This document shows positions 17,709 through 26,490 of a DNA stretch of 64,000 bases, in pieces. Position 1 is the first letter of the stretch; each line of letters opens with the position of its first letter. The translations under genes were made by a program, and so were the position numbers. The notes beneath the pieces are model-generated. The model made no database searches. It saw nothing but the letters and a program-made list of their open reading frames with translations, and was not told the origin of the DNA. The DNA is taken from positions 124,001 to 188,000 of the forward strand of contig NZ_FUIH01000007.1 of the NCBI RefSeq assembly GCF_900162695.1, written 5' to 3'. The stretch comes from Virgibacillus siamensis (lineage in GTDB: Bacteria; Bacillota; Bacilli; Bacillales; Amphibacillaceae).

Positions 17709-17764
17709 TTGTTTAAGGGGAGAAGTTTCTTTAAAAGGTCTAAACCGTAATTTGTAAATACTGT

Positions 17765-17791
17765 TAAGCAAATGGGCACAGAAACGGCATA
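17765..17791 (+). repeat. Possible fragment of array repeat (C13)
   Basis: TAAGCAAATGGGCACAGAAA, CGGCATAG. Only a GGGC core and a weak GGNATA are shared. Confidence 0.35.
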
Positions 17792-17803
17792 GGGGGTGAG
17801 AAC

Positions 17804-18415
17804 GTGAATATAAAGAAGTTCTTAGCTATTATTATATCTATTTCAATTTTAATTGTCGGTGTTCTGTTAGTATCTAACGAAGATGATAAAGATAAAAATA
17901 AACTAAATAACAGAGATACTGCTGACTCAGTTCACGATGGAATGAAGATCGAAAAGCCAACGTTTGGGTCGTATGAAGGGCAATCATTGAAAATAGCAGT
18001 AGTTGGGGAGTTGCCTGAAGTTAAGGAAAAAGGGTTGATTCATTTCAGCACGATAGATGAACTGAAAAAGCTCCATAGTTTAAATCAGCAGCAATTTGAC
18101 GCAATTTTTATAATGAAAGAATATCTACATCAGGCAGCCAAAAAAGAATATGCAAATATATATAAGACTTCAAAGATTCCGTTCTTTTTTATTCAATCTG
18201 AAAAAATATATCTTGCCTTTACAAAAGAAGATTTATCATATGAAGAAGCATCGGATTTAAGCAATAAGGATATATATGCAGTGGGATATACAACAACAAA
18301 TGGTGAAGGTCGTTACTGGGGATATGGTCTATACAATGGCAAAGAAAACGATAAGAATATAAAAAATGTATACACCAGAATCTTTAAAAGAATCAAGAAT
18401 GAAGCTATTCAATAG
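17804..18415 (+). CDS. Membrane-anchored extracellular protein, unknown
   Basis: 203 residues from GTG 17804 behind GGGGGTGAG. Residues 4-24 form a signal anchor (FLAIIISISILIVGVLLV) with no lipobox cysteine. The rest is hydrophilic and should lie outside the cell. A domain with KIAVVGELPEV...FDAIFIMKEYL and then GEGRYWGYGLY is visible. I do not recognise the family. Confidence 0.65.
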   Translation: MNIKKFLAIIISISILIVGVLLVSNEDDKDKNKLNNRDTADSVHDGMKIEKPTFGSYEGQSLKIAVVGELPEVKEKGLIHFSTIDELKKLHSLNQQQFDAIFIMKEYLHQAAKKEYANIYKTSKIPFFFIQSEKIYLAFTKEDLSYEEASDLSNKDIYAVGYTTTNGEGRYWGYGLYNGKENDKNIKNVYTRIFKRIKNEAIQ

Positions 18416-18449
18416 CTTTATTTAATTGAGCCTATTTAGTAAATTTTGG

Positions 18450-18523
18450 GTCTTCTATTATCGGGGGCTTTTCCCTAATAAGGAATAGCGCCAATTCCGC
18501 TTAGGGCAAGATAATTGAATAAT
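18450..18523 (+). repeat. Array repeat C14
   Basis: TCTTCTATTATCGGGGGCTT, TTCCCTAATAAGGAATAGCG, CC, CTTAGGGCAAGATAATTGAA, TAATA. A strong copy; the inner hairpin stem is GGCT-TTTCC / GGAAT-AGC. Confidence 0.85.
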
Positions 18524-18572
18524 ACGTATGAAACATTTTATAAGCATTAACGTCTAATTTAGGGTGGGAGAA

Positions 18573-19052
18573 ATGAAGAAGTTTACTGTCGTAGCTATCT
18601 TATTGTTGGTTTTTATATTATGTGGTTGCAATGGCATATTTTCGAAAAATACAGATGAAAATGGGGACTTAACAGGGGATAGTCCTCCCAATGCTTATAT
18701 AAAGATTGATAACAAAAAGTATGATACTAAACTGGGTTCATACTGCTGGACAACTAAGTGTGTTGATAAAGTTGGACCAGCTGAACTATTAAAAGATAAG
18801 GATCCTATACAAGTTCAAGCTGGTGAAAGTATAACTTTTGGAATGGACTATACTCCAAAGCCTAACGAAGTTCATCTTTCGCGGATTAGTAATGGCAATG
18901 AAACTGAAGTAGAAGTGGAAGATAATCACTTTAAAGCTCCCGTTGAAAAAGGAATTTACTTTTATGCTTACGGAGTATGGTGGATGGACGCAGAGGAAGA
19001 AAATTTATCTCACGGTGATGCCTCTTATGCATTCGTTTTAGAAGTTAAATAA
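18573..19052 (+). CDS. Lipoprotein, unknown
   Basis: About 159 residues. The lipoprotein signal is MKKFTVVAILLLVFILCGC, with the lipid-accepting Cys in LCGC. The mature domain is beta-rich and holds a possible disulfide (SYCWTTKCVDKVG) and the tail VWWMDAEEENLSHGDASYAF. Possibly a sensor or binding protein at the cell surface. GTG 18564 is an alternative start, but GTGGGAG there is more likely the ribosome binding site. Confidence 0.7.
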   Translation: MKKFTVVAILLLVFILCGCNGIFSKNTDENGDLTGDSPPNAYIKIDNKKYDTKLGSYCWTTKCVDKVGPAELLKDKDPIQVQAGESITFGMDYTPKPNEVHLSRISNGNETEVEVEDNHFKAPVEKGIYFYAYGVWWMDAEEENLSHGDASYAFVLEVK

Positions 19053-19118
19053 ACGGGCGCTTATCAGGAATAAAAGCGCCTTCAGTATTGTTTTATAGAA
19101 CCATTTAATGGAAAACAG
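19050..19118 (+). repeat. Array repeat C15
   Basis: TAAACGGGCGCTTATCAGGA, ATAAAAGCGCC, ATAGAACCATTTAATGGAAA. It begins inside the stop codon of the preceding lipoprotein gene. Confidence 0.88.
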
Positions 19119-19179
19119 GAATTGAGAAGAGGTTAAATTATCTGATTAGCGGTTTTGAAGAGAGATGAGGTGATTAATA

Positions 19180-19434
19180 TTGAGTTACACTGAAAACCAA
19201 CAAAAAAGGTCAATGAAAAAAGAATTATTCCCAACGATTATTGCAATGATATTATTTCTTGGGATGACCATCGAATTATTTTATGTTGACCTTTTATCAG
19301 GTGCAGCTGAAATTGCCTTTTGGATGTTTATGGCCTTGGCATTGACCATATATTACTTTTTAAAGAAAAAATATGCATTTTCCAGTATCGCTTTTGTAAT
19401 TTTTGTTGCAGGTTCATTGTATTTATATATATAG
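19180..19434 (+). CDS. Small membrane protein
   Basis: 84 residues from TTG 19180, with GAGGTGA 8 bases before it. A hydrophilic start SYTENQQKRSMKKE is followed by three membrane segments (about 15-32, 42-60 and 64-82). No family recognised. It is a single gene between repeats C15 and C16. Confidence 0.65.
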   Translation: MSYTENQQKRSMKKELFPTIIAMILFLGMTIELFYVDLLSGAAEIAFWMFMALALTIYYFLKKKYAFSSIAFVIFVAGSLYLYI

Positions 19435-19435
19435 T

Positions 19436-19500
19436 TATTGTGCCGCAATCGGGCGCGTTTCCGAAGTTAATTAAGCCTTATTCATTAGATAAGGGTATAA
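19436..19500 (+). repeat. Array repeat C16
   Basis: TTATTGTGCCGCAATCGGGC, GCGTTTCCGAAGTTAA. Leader and core are present (TGCCGCAA as in C7 and C32); the right half is replaced by a terminator hairpin. Confidence 0.7.
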
Positions 19501-19508
19501 GGCTTTTT
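19474..19508 (+). terminator. Terminator-like hairpin
   Basis: AGCCTTA ... TATAAGGCT followed by TTTTAT. Confidence 0.6.
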
Positions 19509-19611
19509 ATCCGAATGTATACTATTAAATCTGTTTTATCGAATAGTTTACAACATTTAATTAGTTTCAAAGTTGTTTAACTAGGCAACTTTTTAGAAAG
19601 AAGGCGGTACT

Positions 19612-19887
19612 ATGTCAGAGGAGACTTGGAAGAAGTTAAGTATAGCAGGATTGATATTAGCAGCTTTAGATGTCATTACCTTAATTATCTTTTTTGATAA
19701 ACCTTATTATGCGCTCAGAACACCAATGGGAAAAATCTTATTTAGCATTTTAGGAATTTGTTTCGTTTTCGGTGTATTTGATAGGGTAAGAGATCAAATC
19801 ACTAAAGGTGTTAATGGGAAAACATTTTTATATACTGCAGTTATTATTGGGGCTATGTATCTTTTTGCTACTTATGTCGTCGTTTAA
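19612..19887 (+). CDS. Small membrane protein
   Basis: 91 residues, three membrane segments: 10-28 (AGLILAALDVITLIIFF), 43-58 and 73-90. The ATG follows AGAAGGCGG. It ends in a run of hydrophobic residues (YLFATYVVV). It is not recognised. It stands alone between C16 and C17. Confidence 0.65.
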   Translation: MSEETWKKLSIAGLILAALDVITLIIFFDKPYYALRTPMGKILFSILGICFVFGVFDRVRDQITKGVNGKTFLYTAVIIGAMYLFATYVVV

Positions 19888-19958
19888 AAGATATAACCTT
19901 AAAAGGAATTTATTTAGGCATCCATGGATTTATGTTAACTCTTTAGATATTATTATAC

Positions 19959-20034
19959 TCTTCAATTATAGGGCGCTATTCAGGAACAAATATTAGTGCC
20001 TATACCCAATATAAGGGTCATTGAATGGAAATAA
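19959..20034 (+). repeat. Array repeat C17
   Basis: TCTTCAATTATAGGGCGCTA, TTCAGGAACAAATATTAGTG, CC, ATAAGGGTCATTGAATGGAA. A full copy including the left TCTTCAATTAT. Confidence 0.88.
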
Positions 20035-20052
20035 CTAAAGGAGGGGGACCAG

Positions 20053-20604
20053 GTGTTTCAACCGAAAACCTTTTTTCAAGCTGGCTTGAAAATTATTGGC
20101 GTGCTTACAATCGTTTGGAGCTTTGCTCAGGTCGCTCCAGTAATTTTTCAATTTTTTTCAGTTTATAATCAACCAGATATGATGTCAGGTAACGATTTAA
20201 AATATTATCGTTTTTCACTAATCTTTCAAGTAGTGTATCCTATATTACTTTTGGTGATTGGGATTTACCTGTTAAAAGGTGGTGCAGCCATAACTGAGAT
20301 GGCTTTCCGTTATTCGAATGAAAAAAACGAAGACAGGATTGGTTTGTTGTTTGTTCTGTTTATGAAACTGGCAGGGCTGGCTTTAATCATCTATTCCCTT
20401 CCAAAAACGTTTCAGATAATATCCAATATAATGTTTGTTTCATCTGTTTACGGACTAGACACAAGCGAGCAAACAAAATTTATTCTTCAGAACCTTGTTG
20501 CAACAGTTATTAATTTGTTATTTGGTTTCTATTTACTGATGAGCGGAAAGATTTTTTATAAACTTGGTTTCATAAAACAGAATATAAATGACAAAACAGA
20601 ATGA
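20053..20604 (+). CDS. Membrane protein with four helices
   Basis: 183 residues from GTG 20053, preceded by AAAGGAGGGGGACC, one of the strongest ribosome binding sites here. Membrane segments lie near 11-33, 56-76, 100-118 and 145-165. The pattern is two related hairpins. No family recognised; no catalytic motif. Confidence 0.68.
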   Translation: MFQPKTFFQAGLKIIGVLTIVWSFAQVAPVIFQFFSVYNQPDMMSGNDLKYYRFSLIFQVVYPILLLVIGIYLLKGGAAITEMAFRYSNEKNEDRIGLLFVLFMKLAGLALIIYSLPKTFQIISNIMFVSSVYGLDTSEQTKFILQNLVATVINLLFGFYLLMSGKIFYKLGFIKQNINDKTE

Positions 20605-20610
20605 ATGGTA

Positions 20611-20680
20611 TTCTTCTGTAATCGGGCGCTTTTCTTGAATAAGGATTTGCGTCATTTCTTGTGAAAAGGACCGGAGTGTG
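20611..20680 (+). repeat. Array repeat C18
   Basis: TTCTTCTGTAATCGGGCGCT, TTTCTTGAATAAGGATTTGC, GTC, AAAAGGACCGG. Confidence 0.85.
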
Positions 20681-20761
20681 AGCGGATTACTTATTAAGAA
20701 GGCTCACTATTTATGGTATGATTTGAAAGTGAGAATACATATATAATTTGGAGGAATTACG

Positions 20762-20974
20762 ATGAAAAAAATTATAACAATTCTAATGGCGGTTTCATTA
20801 CTTATGATTGCAGGCTGTAGTGATGACTCAAACAAAGCTGAGGATGGCAAAGATTCGAACGAATCAGCTACAGAATCTGAAACAAATAACAACGATGAAA
20901 GTGATGAATCTAAGAAAGGCGTAAAAATTTATGACAAGGATGGTAATGTCATTAAATCATTATCAGATTCTTAA
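20762..20974 (+). CDS. Small lipoprotein with acidic tail
   Basis: 70 residues: signal MKKIITILMAVSLLMIAGC with lipobox IAGC (Cys19), then a very acidic, Asn/Ser-rich linker and the end VKIYDKDGNVIKSLSDS. TTTGGAGGAATTACG gives an ideal ribosome binding site. It is probably surface anchored; the short D-K-D-G-N segment is too little to call a calcium site. Between C18 and C19. Confidence 0.75.
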   Translation: MKKIITILMAVSLLMIAGCSDDSNKAEDGKDSNESATESETNNNDESDESKKGVKIYDKDGNVIKSLSDS

Positions 20975-21002
20975 TAGAAATTAAAAATTATGATGGGAAA
21001 AA

Positions 21003-21040
21003 CTACGGGCGTATATCCTGAGTTTGGATGTGGGCCTTGA
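21003..21040 (+). repeat. Array repeat C19 (degenerate)
   Basis: CTACGGGCGTATATCCTGAG, TTTGGATGTGGGCCTTGAGG. Shortened but in the expected place and orientation. Confidence 0.55.
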
Positions 21041-21052
21041 GGAGTGAAAGAA

Positions 21053-21607
21053 ATGGATTTTGAAAAATACATTCAAATGTTTTTTAATAAAGTCGAAAAT
21101 AATGCAGTTGCAATCTATAATGAATTTTCTCTACAACACGAACTAGGAATATTTTTACGAAATGTAATTCCGAAGCCAATGAAAGTTGAATTTGAACGTA
21201 ATATTGGTTTTTTTAATAACGATGCCAAATGCGTAAAAAGCGAAATGGATATTGTTATTTACTCTTCGGATAAGAATGAAAAGTATGCTATTGAACTAAA
21301 ATTCCCGAAAAATGGTCAGTATCCTGAATCAATGTTTAGCTTTGTTAAAGATATCAAGTTTATGGAGCAGGTAAAACAAATTGGTTTTACGAACACCTAT
21401 GCAGTTACGTATGTACAAGATAAATTATTTCATAATGGCTCAAAAATTGACGGTATCTATGCTTATTTTCGGGATCACAAAATTTTACACGGAGAAATCA
21501 AAAAGCCAACAGGACAAAAAGATGAAATCCTCAATATTCAAGGAAACTATCAAATTGATTGGTGTAATCTTGGAAATCAGGGAAATTATTATATGATTTC
21601 CATCTGA
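21053..21607 (+). CDS. PD-(D/E)XK nuclease-like protein
   Basis: 184 residues from ATG 21053, with GAGGAG 8 bases before. A nuclease-like core is visible: SEMDIVIY followed by YAIELKFP gives the D-...-E-x-K pattern, and a preceding Glu in LQHELGIFLRN could be the helix glutamate. The fold is used by restriction enzymes, repair nucleases and defence proteins. The family is not identified. IS110 copy A is inserted 15 bp after its stop. Confidence 0.6.
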   Translation: MDFEKYIQMFFNKVENNAVAIYNEFSLQHELGIFLRNVIPKPMKVEFERNIGFFNNDAKCVKSEMDIVIYSSDKNEKYAIELKFPKNGQYPESMFSFVKDIKFMEQVKQIGFTNTYAVTYVQDKLFHNGSKIDGIYAYFRDHKILHGEIKKPTGQKDEILNIQGNYQIDWCNLGNQGNYYMISI

Positions 21608-21767
21608 TTTTATTCCAGAATAGACCAGCTATAAAAAGTCAAGCATTATTTGAAAATTACTTTTCTGTAATTCTTTTATACTTCACCAGAAAATTTTGCA
21701 TGACAAATAAACCACCTACTTGGTGATTAAAAAATTGAAGTTATAAAGATGTTTGTTTGATATTTGA

Positions 21768-22958
21768 TTAAGCTCGAGGTTGATAGGGTTGCCCATCTCT
21801 TAAGATCGCAAAAATGATGTTTGTTAATTTCCGTGCGACTGCGCCTACCGCAGTTCCATGGGCCTTGCCTCGATTTCTTAATTTTTGATAATAAAGGGAT
21901 AATGCAGGGTCATGAAAACTAGCCACAAATGCTGCTTGCCAAATAGCACGTCTCAGGTAAGGGGAGCCACGTTTCGAAATCTTTGTATGGGAACTGTTAA
22001 ACTCCCCCGATTGGCTAACGGATGCATCTAAACCAGCAAACGCCACTAACTGCCCAGGGCGCTCAAAACGATTAATGGATCCAATTTCACCCAACACAAC
22101 GGCAGCCGTTATATGACTCACCCCGGTAATGGTCGTTAAAAAATGCTCCTGTCGATTCGAGAGTTCCATCATGGTTTCCTCGATTTGTACCAATTGTTTT
22201 TCAAGTAACTCGATCTGTTCTAGTAAGAGTTGGATCTGCATTTTAAAAACGTCTGTACCGATGGATACTCCAAACGTATTTTGTGCACTATCCTTTAATT
22301 GTTCGGCTTTATTTTGGGCTCTGGTTTTCCCATAACGCCCTTTACTAACAGTGTTGAGTAAGTCAGCTAGTTTGTTCGTGTCAATGTTTAATAGGTCCTC
22401 TGGTAGTGTATAGTTTAAAAGAATTTCAGTGGAAGAAACGCCGAAAACATCAGAAAAGATCTGTTCATACTCCGGGAATACCTGGTCTAATAAGGCAATA
22501 ATCTTTCGTTTAATATCTGAGCTTTGGTCTACTAAGGCATAACGTAAACGCTCAAGATGCCGAAGTTGGAGTAAATCTTCTTCTATAAAAGGAGTTTCTT
22601 TTGGGGAGTCAATGCGAATCACCTGAGCAATGAGAAAGGCATCCTTTACATCTGTTTTTGTCTTACGAATATAAAAATTACGTAATGCGTCAGATTGCAT
22701 CGGGTTAAAAACAGTAACCTTAAACTCAAGTTTATGAAGAAAAGAAAAAACGGATAACCAATAATGACCAGTGGCTTCCATACCACAAACACAATTTTCG
22801 GGTGTGGCTTGGTGTTGATTCATAAATTTAAGAAGTCTGTCACTACCAGTTTTAGAATTAGCGAAACGTACTGTTTTTCCAATGGAATCGCCTTTTTCGT
22901 TAATGAATCCAGCTTCGTGATGACGTTTTCCAATATCAATGCCGAGATAAATCATCAT
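21768..22958 (-). CDS. IS110-family DEDD transposase (copy A)
   Basis: 396 residues. The N-terminal RuvC-like DEDD domain starts YLGIDIGKRHHEAGF (first Asp) and includes GMEATGHYW (Glu) and TKTDVKDAFLIAQ (two Asp). The C-terminal transposase domain includes TTITGVSHITAAVVLGEIG and the serine motif region SKRGSPYLRRAIW. It appears intact and is highly similar to copy B. Start ATG 22958 or the adjacent ATG 22955. Confidence 0.95.
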   Translation of the reverse strand: MMIYLGIDIGKRHHEAGFINEKGDSIGKTVRFANSKTGSDRLLKFMNQHQATPENCVCGMEATGHYWLSVFSFLHKLEFKVTVFNPMQSDALRNFYIRKTKTDVKDAFLIAQVIRIDSPKETPFIEEDLLQLRHLERLRYALVDQSSDIKRKIIALLDQVFPEYEQIFSDVFGVSSTEILLNYTLPEDLLNIDTNKLADLLNTVSKGRYGKTRAQNKAEQLKDSAQNTFGVSIGTDVFKMQIQLLLEQIELLEKQLVQIEETMMELSNRQEHFLTTITGVSHITAAVVLGEIGSINRFERPGQLVAFAGLDASVSQSGEFNSSHTKISKRGSPYLRRAIWQAAFVASFHDPALSLYYQKLRNRGKAHGTAVGAVARKLTNIIFAILRDGQPYQPRA

Positions 22959-23212
22959 AACACCCCAATGTAGAAATTAATCAGAGTAGGAGGTAACCCT
23001 CTATACTTTACAGATACCCAACCTCGTTCGATATACGACAACTAAGTGTCATCCAGCTCATTCGAATAGGTCTATAAAGAAAGAGGTGCCAGTCTATTGC
23101 ACGAAGACAATGCTTCAAGGGCGCAGAACGACATCCTCTCTCTGATTTAAATCCATTATACCTTGAATGATAGGTATATAGGATTAACACCAGAAAAAAT
23201 CTGGTTAATAAT
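22959..23212 (-). other. IS110 noncoding end, candidate bridge RNA region
   Basis: The region upstream of the transposase contains no gene. It holds GCTTCAAGGGCGCAG (23112-23126), which resembles the array-repeat left arm plus core (TTCAA..GGGCGCAG). The same string is in copy B at 38889-38903. In IS110 elements this end encodes an RNA whose loops match target and donor DNA. RNA status here is inference only. Confidence 0.4.
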
Positions 23213-23286
23213 AATATACGAGGGCGCGAAAATCGAATAAGATCAGCGCTCAATATGCCATTGTTGGGCCAGTTAATGGAACAAGG
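23213..23286 (+). repeat. Array repeat C20 (next to IS110 copy A)
   Basis: GAGGGCGCGAAAATCGAATA, AGATCAGCGCTC, ATGCCATTGTTGGGCCA, TTAATGGAACAAGG. The sequence left of GAGGGCGC is IS110. Confidence 0.9.
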
Positions 23287-23379
23287 AAGGGGACTTTGGT
23301 GTCCTTTTTCATAAGTATGCATATGTTTTTGGAGGGAGGCAAAAATACGTTAAAACACGTATATTTTGGAGGGATGCAT

Positions 23380-24362
23380 ATGACTAACAAGCCTAAAATG
23401 AGTGGCTCTGAACTCGGTGCACTATGGATGACTTATCATAAAAAAGGTGTAATTTTACGGATGTTGGAATATTTTATCGAGAAAGCTGATGATCCAAAGG
23501 CCAAAGATCTAATGTCAAGTTTATGGAAACAACTCCACCAAAAGGTCGTCGAAATGAAAACCATGTTCGAAAATGAGGGGGCTACACCACCAGAAGGTTC
23601 ACCGAAAAGGATGTCAATTTAGAATCACCAAATTTATGGGAAAATGGCTTTGATATCATGTTCGGCAGGATCCTTAAAGAAATTAGCATGGGGATGTACT
23701 CACTTCATTTAACAATGTCCTATCGTAAGGACATTATCAAGCTTTATCAGGAACTTTCGAAACTTAGCGAAACCTATTATGGTTACTTTACAGAATATCT
23801 CTTAGAAAAGAAACTTTTATCCTGTCCAAACTATGTCACGATGCCGGAATCTACCGACTATATTGCGGATAAAGATTATGCCAAGGGTACCAATATTTTT
23901 GGTCATAAACGACCACTTAACACAGTGGAGTTTGGAATTCTATACCATGCTGTTGAGACCAATATTACGGGTATGCATTTGATGGAAGGGTTTATCCAAA
24001 CGGCCAAAGATGAAGAAGTGAAAGAGTACTTTACGATAGGTAAGGGACTATCCAAAGATCAAATCAGCGAAATTTCAAAAACTCTTCTTGAAAATGATAT
24101 TCAACCACCAGCTACACCTGGAGGTACTGTGACGAGTTCCACAACAGCTCCTTTTTCCGAGAGGCTCATGATGTTTTGTAATTATCTTTTAAATGGGCTT
24201 GCTCTTGGAGGAGGAGGGTTTGGAGCTGGTTTTAGTTTACGTAATGATTTGCAGGCCCAAAACGCAATATTCGGTAAGGACATATTTCAATATCAACGGA
24301 ACGGGGTTAAGCTCATGATGTCTAAAGGCTGGCTTGAAGAACCACCAAAAATGGATATATAA
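23380..24362 (+). pseudogene. DUF3231 family protein, frameshifted
   Basis: ATG 23380 follows TTTGGAGGGATGCAT. The first frame (to 23622) has MSGSELGALWMTYHKK and ends at PPEGSPKRMSI. A one-base shift near 23600 restores FTEKDVNLESPNLW and the rest to 24362, ending SKGWLEEPPKMDI. DUF3231 proteins carry two ferritin-like four-helix halves (about 330 residues), which fits the joined length. The second half contains HAVETNITGMHLMEGF. It is either a recent pseudogene or an assembly indel. Confidence 0.8.
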
Positions 24363-24388
24363 AATTTCATAATGGGGGTTTTTACCCT

Positions 24389-24850
24389 ATGGAAAAATTG
24401 CTATGGAGTATCGCCCTTCCTGGATTTGGACAACTCCTCAACAGAAAATATATCAAAGGGGTTGTATTGGTCTTTTTAGAGTTTTTGGTCAATGTGCGGG
24501 GGGATTTTAACAAAATTATTATTTATAGTTTCCAGGGGAATATTGAAATGGCCATTGAACAGGCTAACTACCAATGGCTTATGTTTTATCCGTGTCTTTA
24601 CTTTTTTGCAATGTGGGATGCATACAAAGATGCAGGTGGAGGAGAAAAACCGTATTCGTTTTTGCCATTCGTATTTGCATCCTATCTCGTGACCGTGGGG
24701 ACCATCTATTCATCGAAAATAACGCTATTTGGGGTATTAATGGGTCCTGTTTGGTTACCTATGTTGTCTGTAGTACCGGGAGTAGGAATAGGTCTGATTC
24801 TCCAAATGTTGTTAAATAAACGTGAGGTGGGACATAATGAAAAGGTCTAA
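24389..24850 (+). CDS. Membrane protein
   Basis: 153 residues. It begins MEKLLWSIALPGFGQLLNRKYIK, a motif typical of TM2-like/small membrane proteins (P-G-x-G-Q-x-x-x-x-R-x-x-x-G), followed by about four membrane segments. AATGGGGG precedes the ATG at a slightly long distance. Function unknown. It follows the DUF3231 gene by 26 bp without a repeat and so may share its transcript. Confidence 0.72.
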   Translation: MEKLLWSIALPGFGQLLNRKYIKGVVLVFLEFLVNVRGDFNKIIIYSFQGNIEMAIEQANYQWLMFYPCLYFFAMWDAYKDAGGGEKPYSFLPFVFASYLVTVGTIYSSKITLFGVLMGPVWLPMLSVVPGVGIGLILQMLLNKREVGHNEKV

Positions 24851-24963
24851 AGATTCAAAGGCCAGCATTGTCTACGGCGTACTGGAAAAGCTGGTACATT
24901 TCAAATGTGTGCTAAAAGTAAAAAATTACATAATGCCGTGTTATTAAATATGTAATAACTATT

Positions 24964-25036
24964 CCGATCAGTCGCAAATCCAGAATAAAAGTTGCCAGCG
25001 CCCGTATAGCGTATATGGGCCATTGTGTTGAATAGG
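24964..25036 (+). repeat. Array repeat C21
   Basis: CCGATCAGTCGCAAATCCAG, AATAAAAGTTGCCAGCGCCC, TATATGGGCCATTGTGTTGA, ATAGG. The left GGGCGC is mutated to CAGTCGC; the rest is good. Confidence 0.8.
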
Positions 25037-25122
25037 AAGATATTAAGTTTAGGCAATCCGTTGTATGGTTTGTGGATAACAAAAAACAAGGGAAACTGCG
25101 AGTTATTTTAGGAAGGTTCATT

Positions 25123-25368
25123 ATGAAATCAGCATACACTATCGAAATATCAGCAATAATAATTGTTATTATTCTCCTTGGTATTTTTGTTCCCAAGAAC
25201 AAAATTCGAGAAGCCCTTGTCATTTTAATGTTCAAACAAGCTATGACATGGATTTTGGGACTTGCCGCTGTCCAGTTAGATTGGCTCGAATACCCTGATC
25301 GGATTCTTTTTCCAGATGCGACACAAACAAGTTTATATTTCATGGAAGTTTTATTTGTGGTTTTTTAA
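25123..25368 (+). pseudogene. CBO0543-like membrane protein, truncated
   Basis: 81 residues from ATG 25123 (AGGAAGG 6 bases before). Two membrane helices and the segment QLDWLEYPDRILFPDATQTS match the N-terminal half of CBO0543 family membrane proteins, which normally continue for another 80-100 residues. Here the frame stops at LFVVF and no continuation is visible in the next 150 bp. Alternative: a short functional variant. Confidence 0.6.
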
Positions 25369-25517
25369 GAAAAAAGTAAAAGGTAACGCTTGTGGATAGA
25401 AAATTTAAAGGGTCACTTGTAGCGTAAAATAGTATAGTTTTTTAAGGATTAGAAGTGCAACAATAGAGTATTGTATGGTCTTCTTCAGGATGAGTGGTTT
25501 AAACAGAAAAAATAAAT

Positions 25518-25590
25518 GTTCTGCAATCGGGCGCAGTTGGGGAATAAAGACCAGCGCCCAAATGCCATTGTAGTGCACGTTTATGTAACA
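25518..25590 (+). repeat. Array repeat C22
   Basis: TTCTGCAATCGGGCGCAGTT, GGGGAATAAAGACCAGCGCC, CAAATGCCATTGTAGTGCA. Confidence 0.9.
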
Positions 25591-25736
25591 CGATAAGGTA
25601 GAAGGGAACAAGTGCCTGTCAGTTAGAGCATCGTTATTTGGTTCGTGTATAATACGGTTCATGAGCATACTGCTTAATAAAGTTATGGGCAGTCTGCTAG
25701 AATATATTCGAGAATGATAAAGGGAGGAAGTGCTAT

Positions 25737-26249
25737 ATGAGTCGACACATTGCAGTCCTTGTAACAGACATGGTAGAAGAAATTGAATTAACTGATCCTG
25801 TGAAAGCTTACAAAGAAGCTGGGCATACGGTAGATATTATCAGTAATGAAGCAAAAAAAACCATCAATGGCAAAAATGGGGACGAAATACAAGCAGATAG
25901 AGGTATAGATGAAGTAAATGCAAACGATTATGATGCATTACTCGTACCTGGCGGGTTTTCTCCTGACTTACTACGTATTAATCCGAAGAATAGTGAGTTT
26001 GCGAAAACATTTTTCCAAGATAATAAACCCATATTTTCAATTTGCCATGGTCCACAGTTTCTCGTTAATACAGACCAACTAAAAGGTAGAGAGCTAACAA
26101 GCTTTGTTTCCGTAAGAAAAGACTTGGAAAATGCAGGAGCAACTGTAAAAGATGAAGAAGTAATCGTAGATGGAAACCTTGTAACAAGCAGAACACCTGA
26201 TGATCTTCCTGCATTCAATCGCGAATCTCTAAAGCTTTTAGAAAAATAA
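25737..26249 (+). CDS. yfkM: PfpI/DJ-1 family protein, YfkM-like
   Basis: 170 residues, the usual length of PfpI-type proteins. Glu16 (MVEEIELTDP), Cys103-His104 in SICHGPQFLV, and the VTSRTPDDLPAF tail give the PfpI catalytic set. It resembles Bacillus general stress protein 18 (YfkM), a putative deglycase/protease-fold protein acting in the cytoplasm. AAAGGGAGGAAG precedes the ATG. A terminator follows. Confidence 0.85.
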   Translation: MSRHIAVLVTDMVEEIELTDPVKAYKEAGHTVDIISNEAKKTINGKNGDEIQADRGIDEVNANDYDALLVPGGFSPDLLRINPKNSEFAKTFFQDNKPIFSICHGPQFLVNTDQLKGRELTSFVSVRKDLENAGATVKDEEVIVDGNLVTSRTPDDLPAFNRESLKLLEK

Positions 26250-26267
26250 TTCGTCGATCGTATAGGG

Positions 26268-26305
26268 GGGGCTGTTAATCATGCAGCCTCTCTTTATTTT
26301 TTATT
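26268..26305 (+). terminator. Terminator after the PfpI gene
   Basis: GGCTG (spacer TTAATCATG) CAGCC, then TCTCTTTATTTTTT. Confidence 0.65.
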
Positions 26306-26341
26306 TGATAATAGATAAAGCGCTCATGCCCATCTGCCATG

Positions 26342-26388
26342 ATCTTCCTCAAACGGGCGCCTTTCTGGAATAAAGAAAGGGGTCCTTA
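26342..26388 (+). repeat. Array repeat C23 (left half)
   Basis: ATCTTCCTCAAACGGGCGCC, TTTCTGGAATAAAG, then GGGGTCC. The right half is missing. Confidence 0.8.
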
Positions 26389-26490
26389 CTTGCAAGAATT
26401 GGTTAATTTTTTGAGTGAAAGCAGGGATTTTATCCTTTTTAGCGAATCCAATGTCGAAAGATTCTAATTAAAGGAGTTGGTGTGTTGTGA

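Larger units (their letters stand above)
21622..23220 (-). mobile_element. IS110-family element, copy A, inside an array repeat
   Basis: The segment shared with copy B (37398-38997) starts at AGACCAGCTATAAAAAG and runs past the transposase to ATATACGAGGGCGCGAAAA, where both copies run into repeat sequence (C20, C31). No terminal inverted repeats are obvious, as in the IS110 group. A roughly 255-bp noncoding region precedes the transposase start, where IS110 elements encode a bridge RNA. Confidence 0.85.

Noticed and set aside
20723..20747. TTGAAA ... TATAAT promoter before the small lipoprotein
   Set aside because: Spacing is only 13 bp, too short for a normal promoter.
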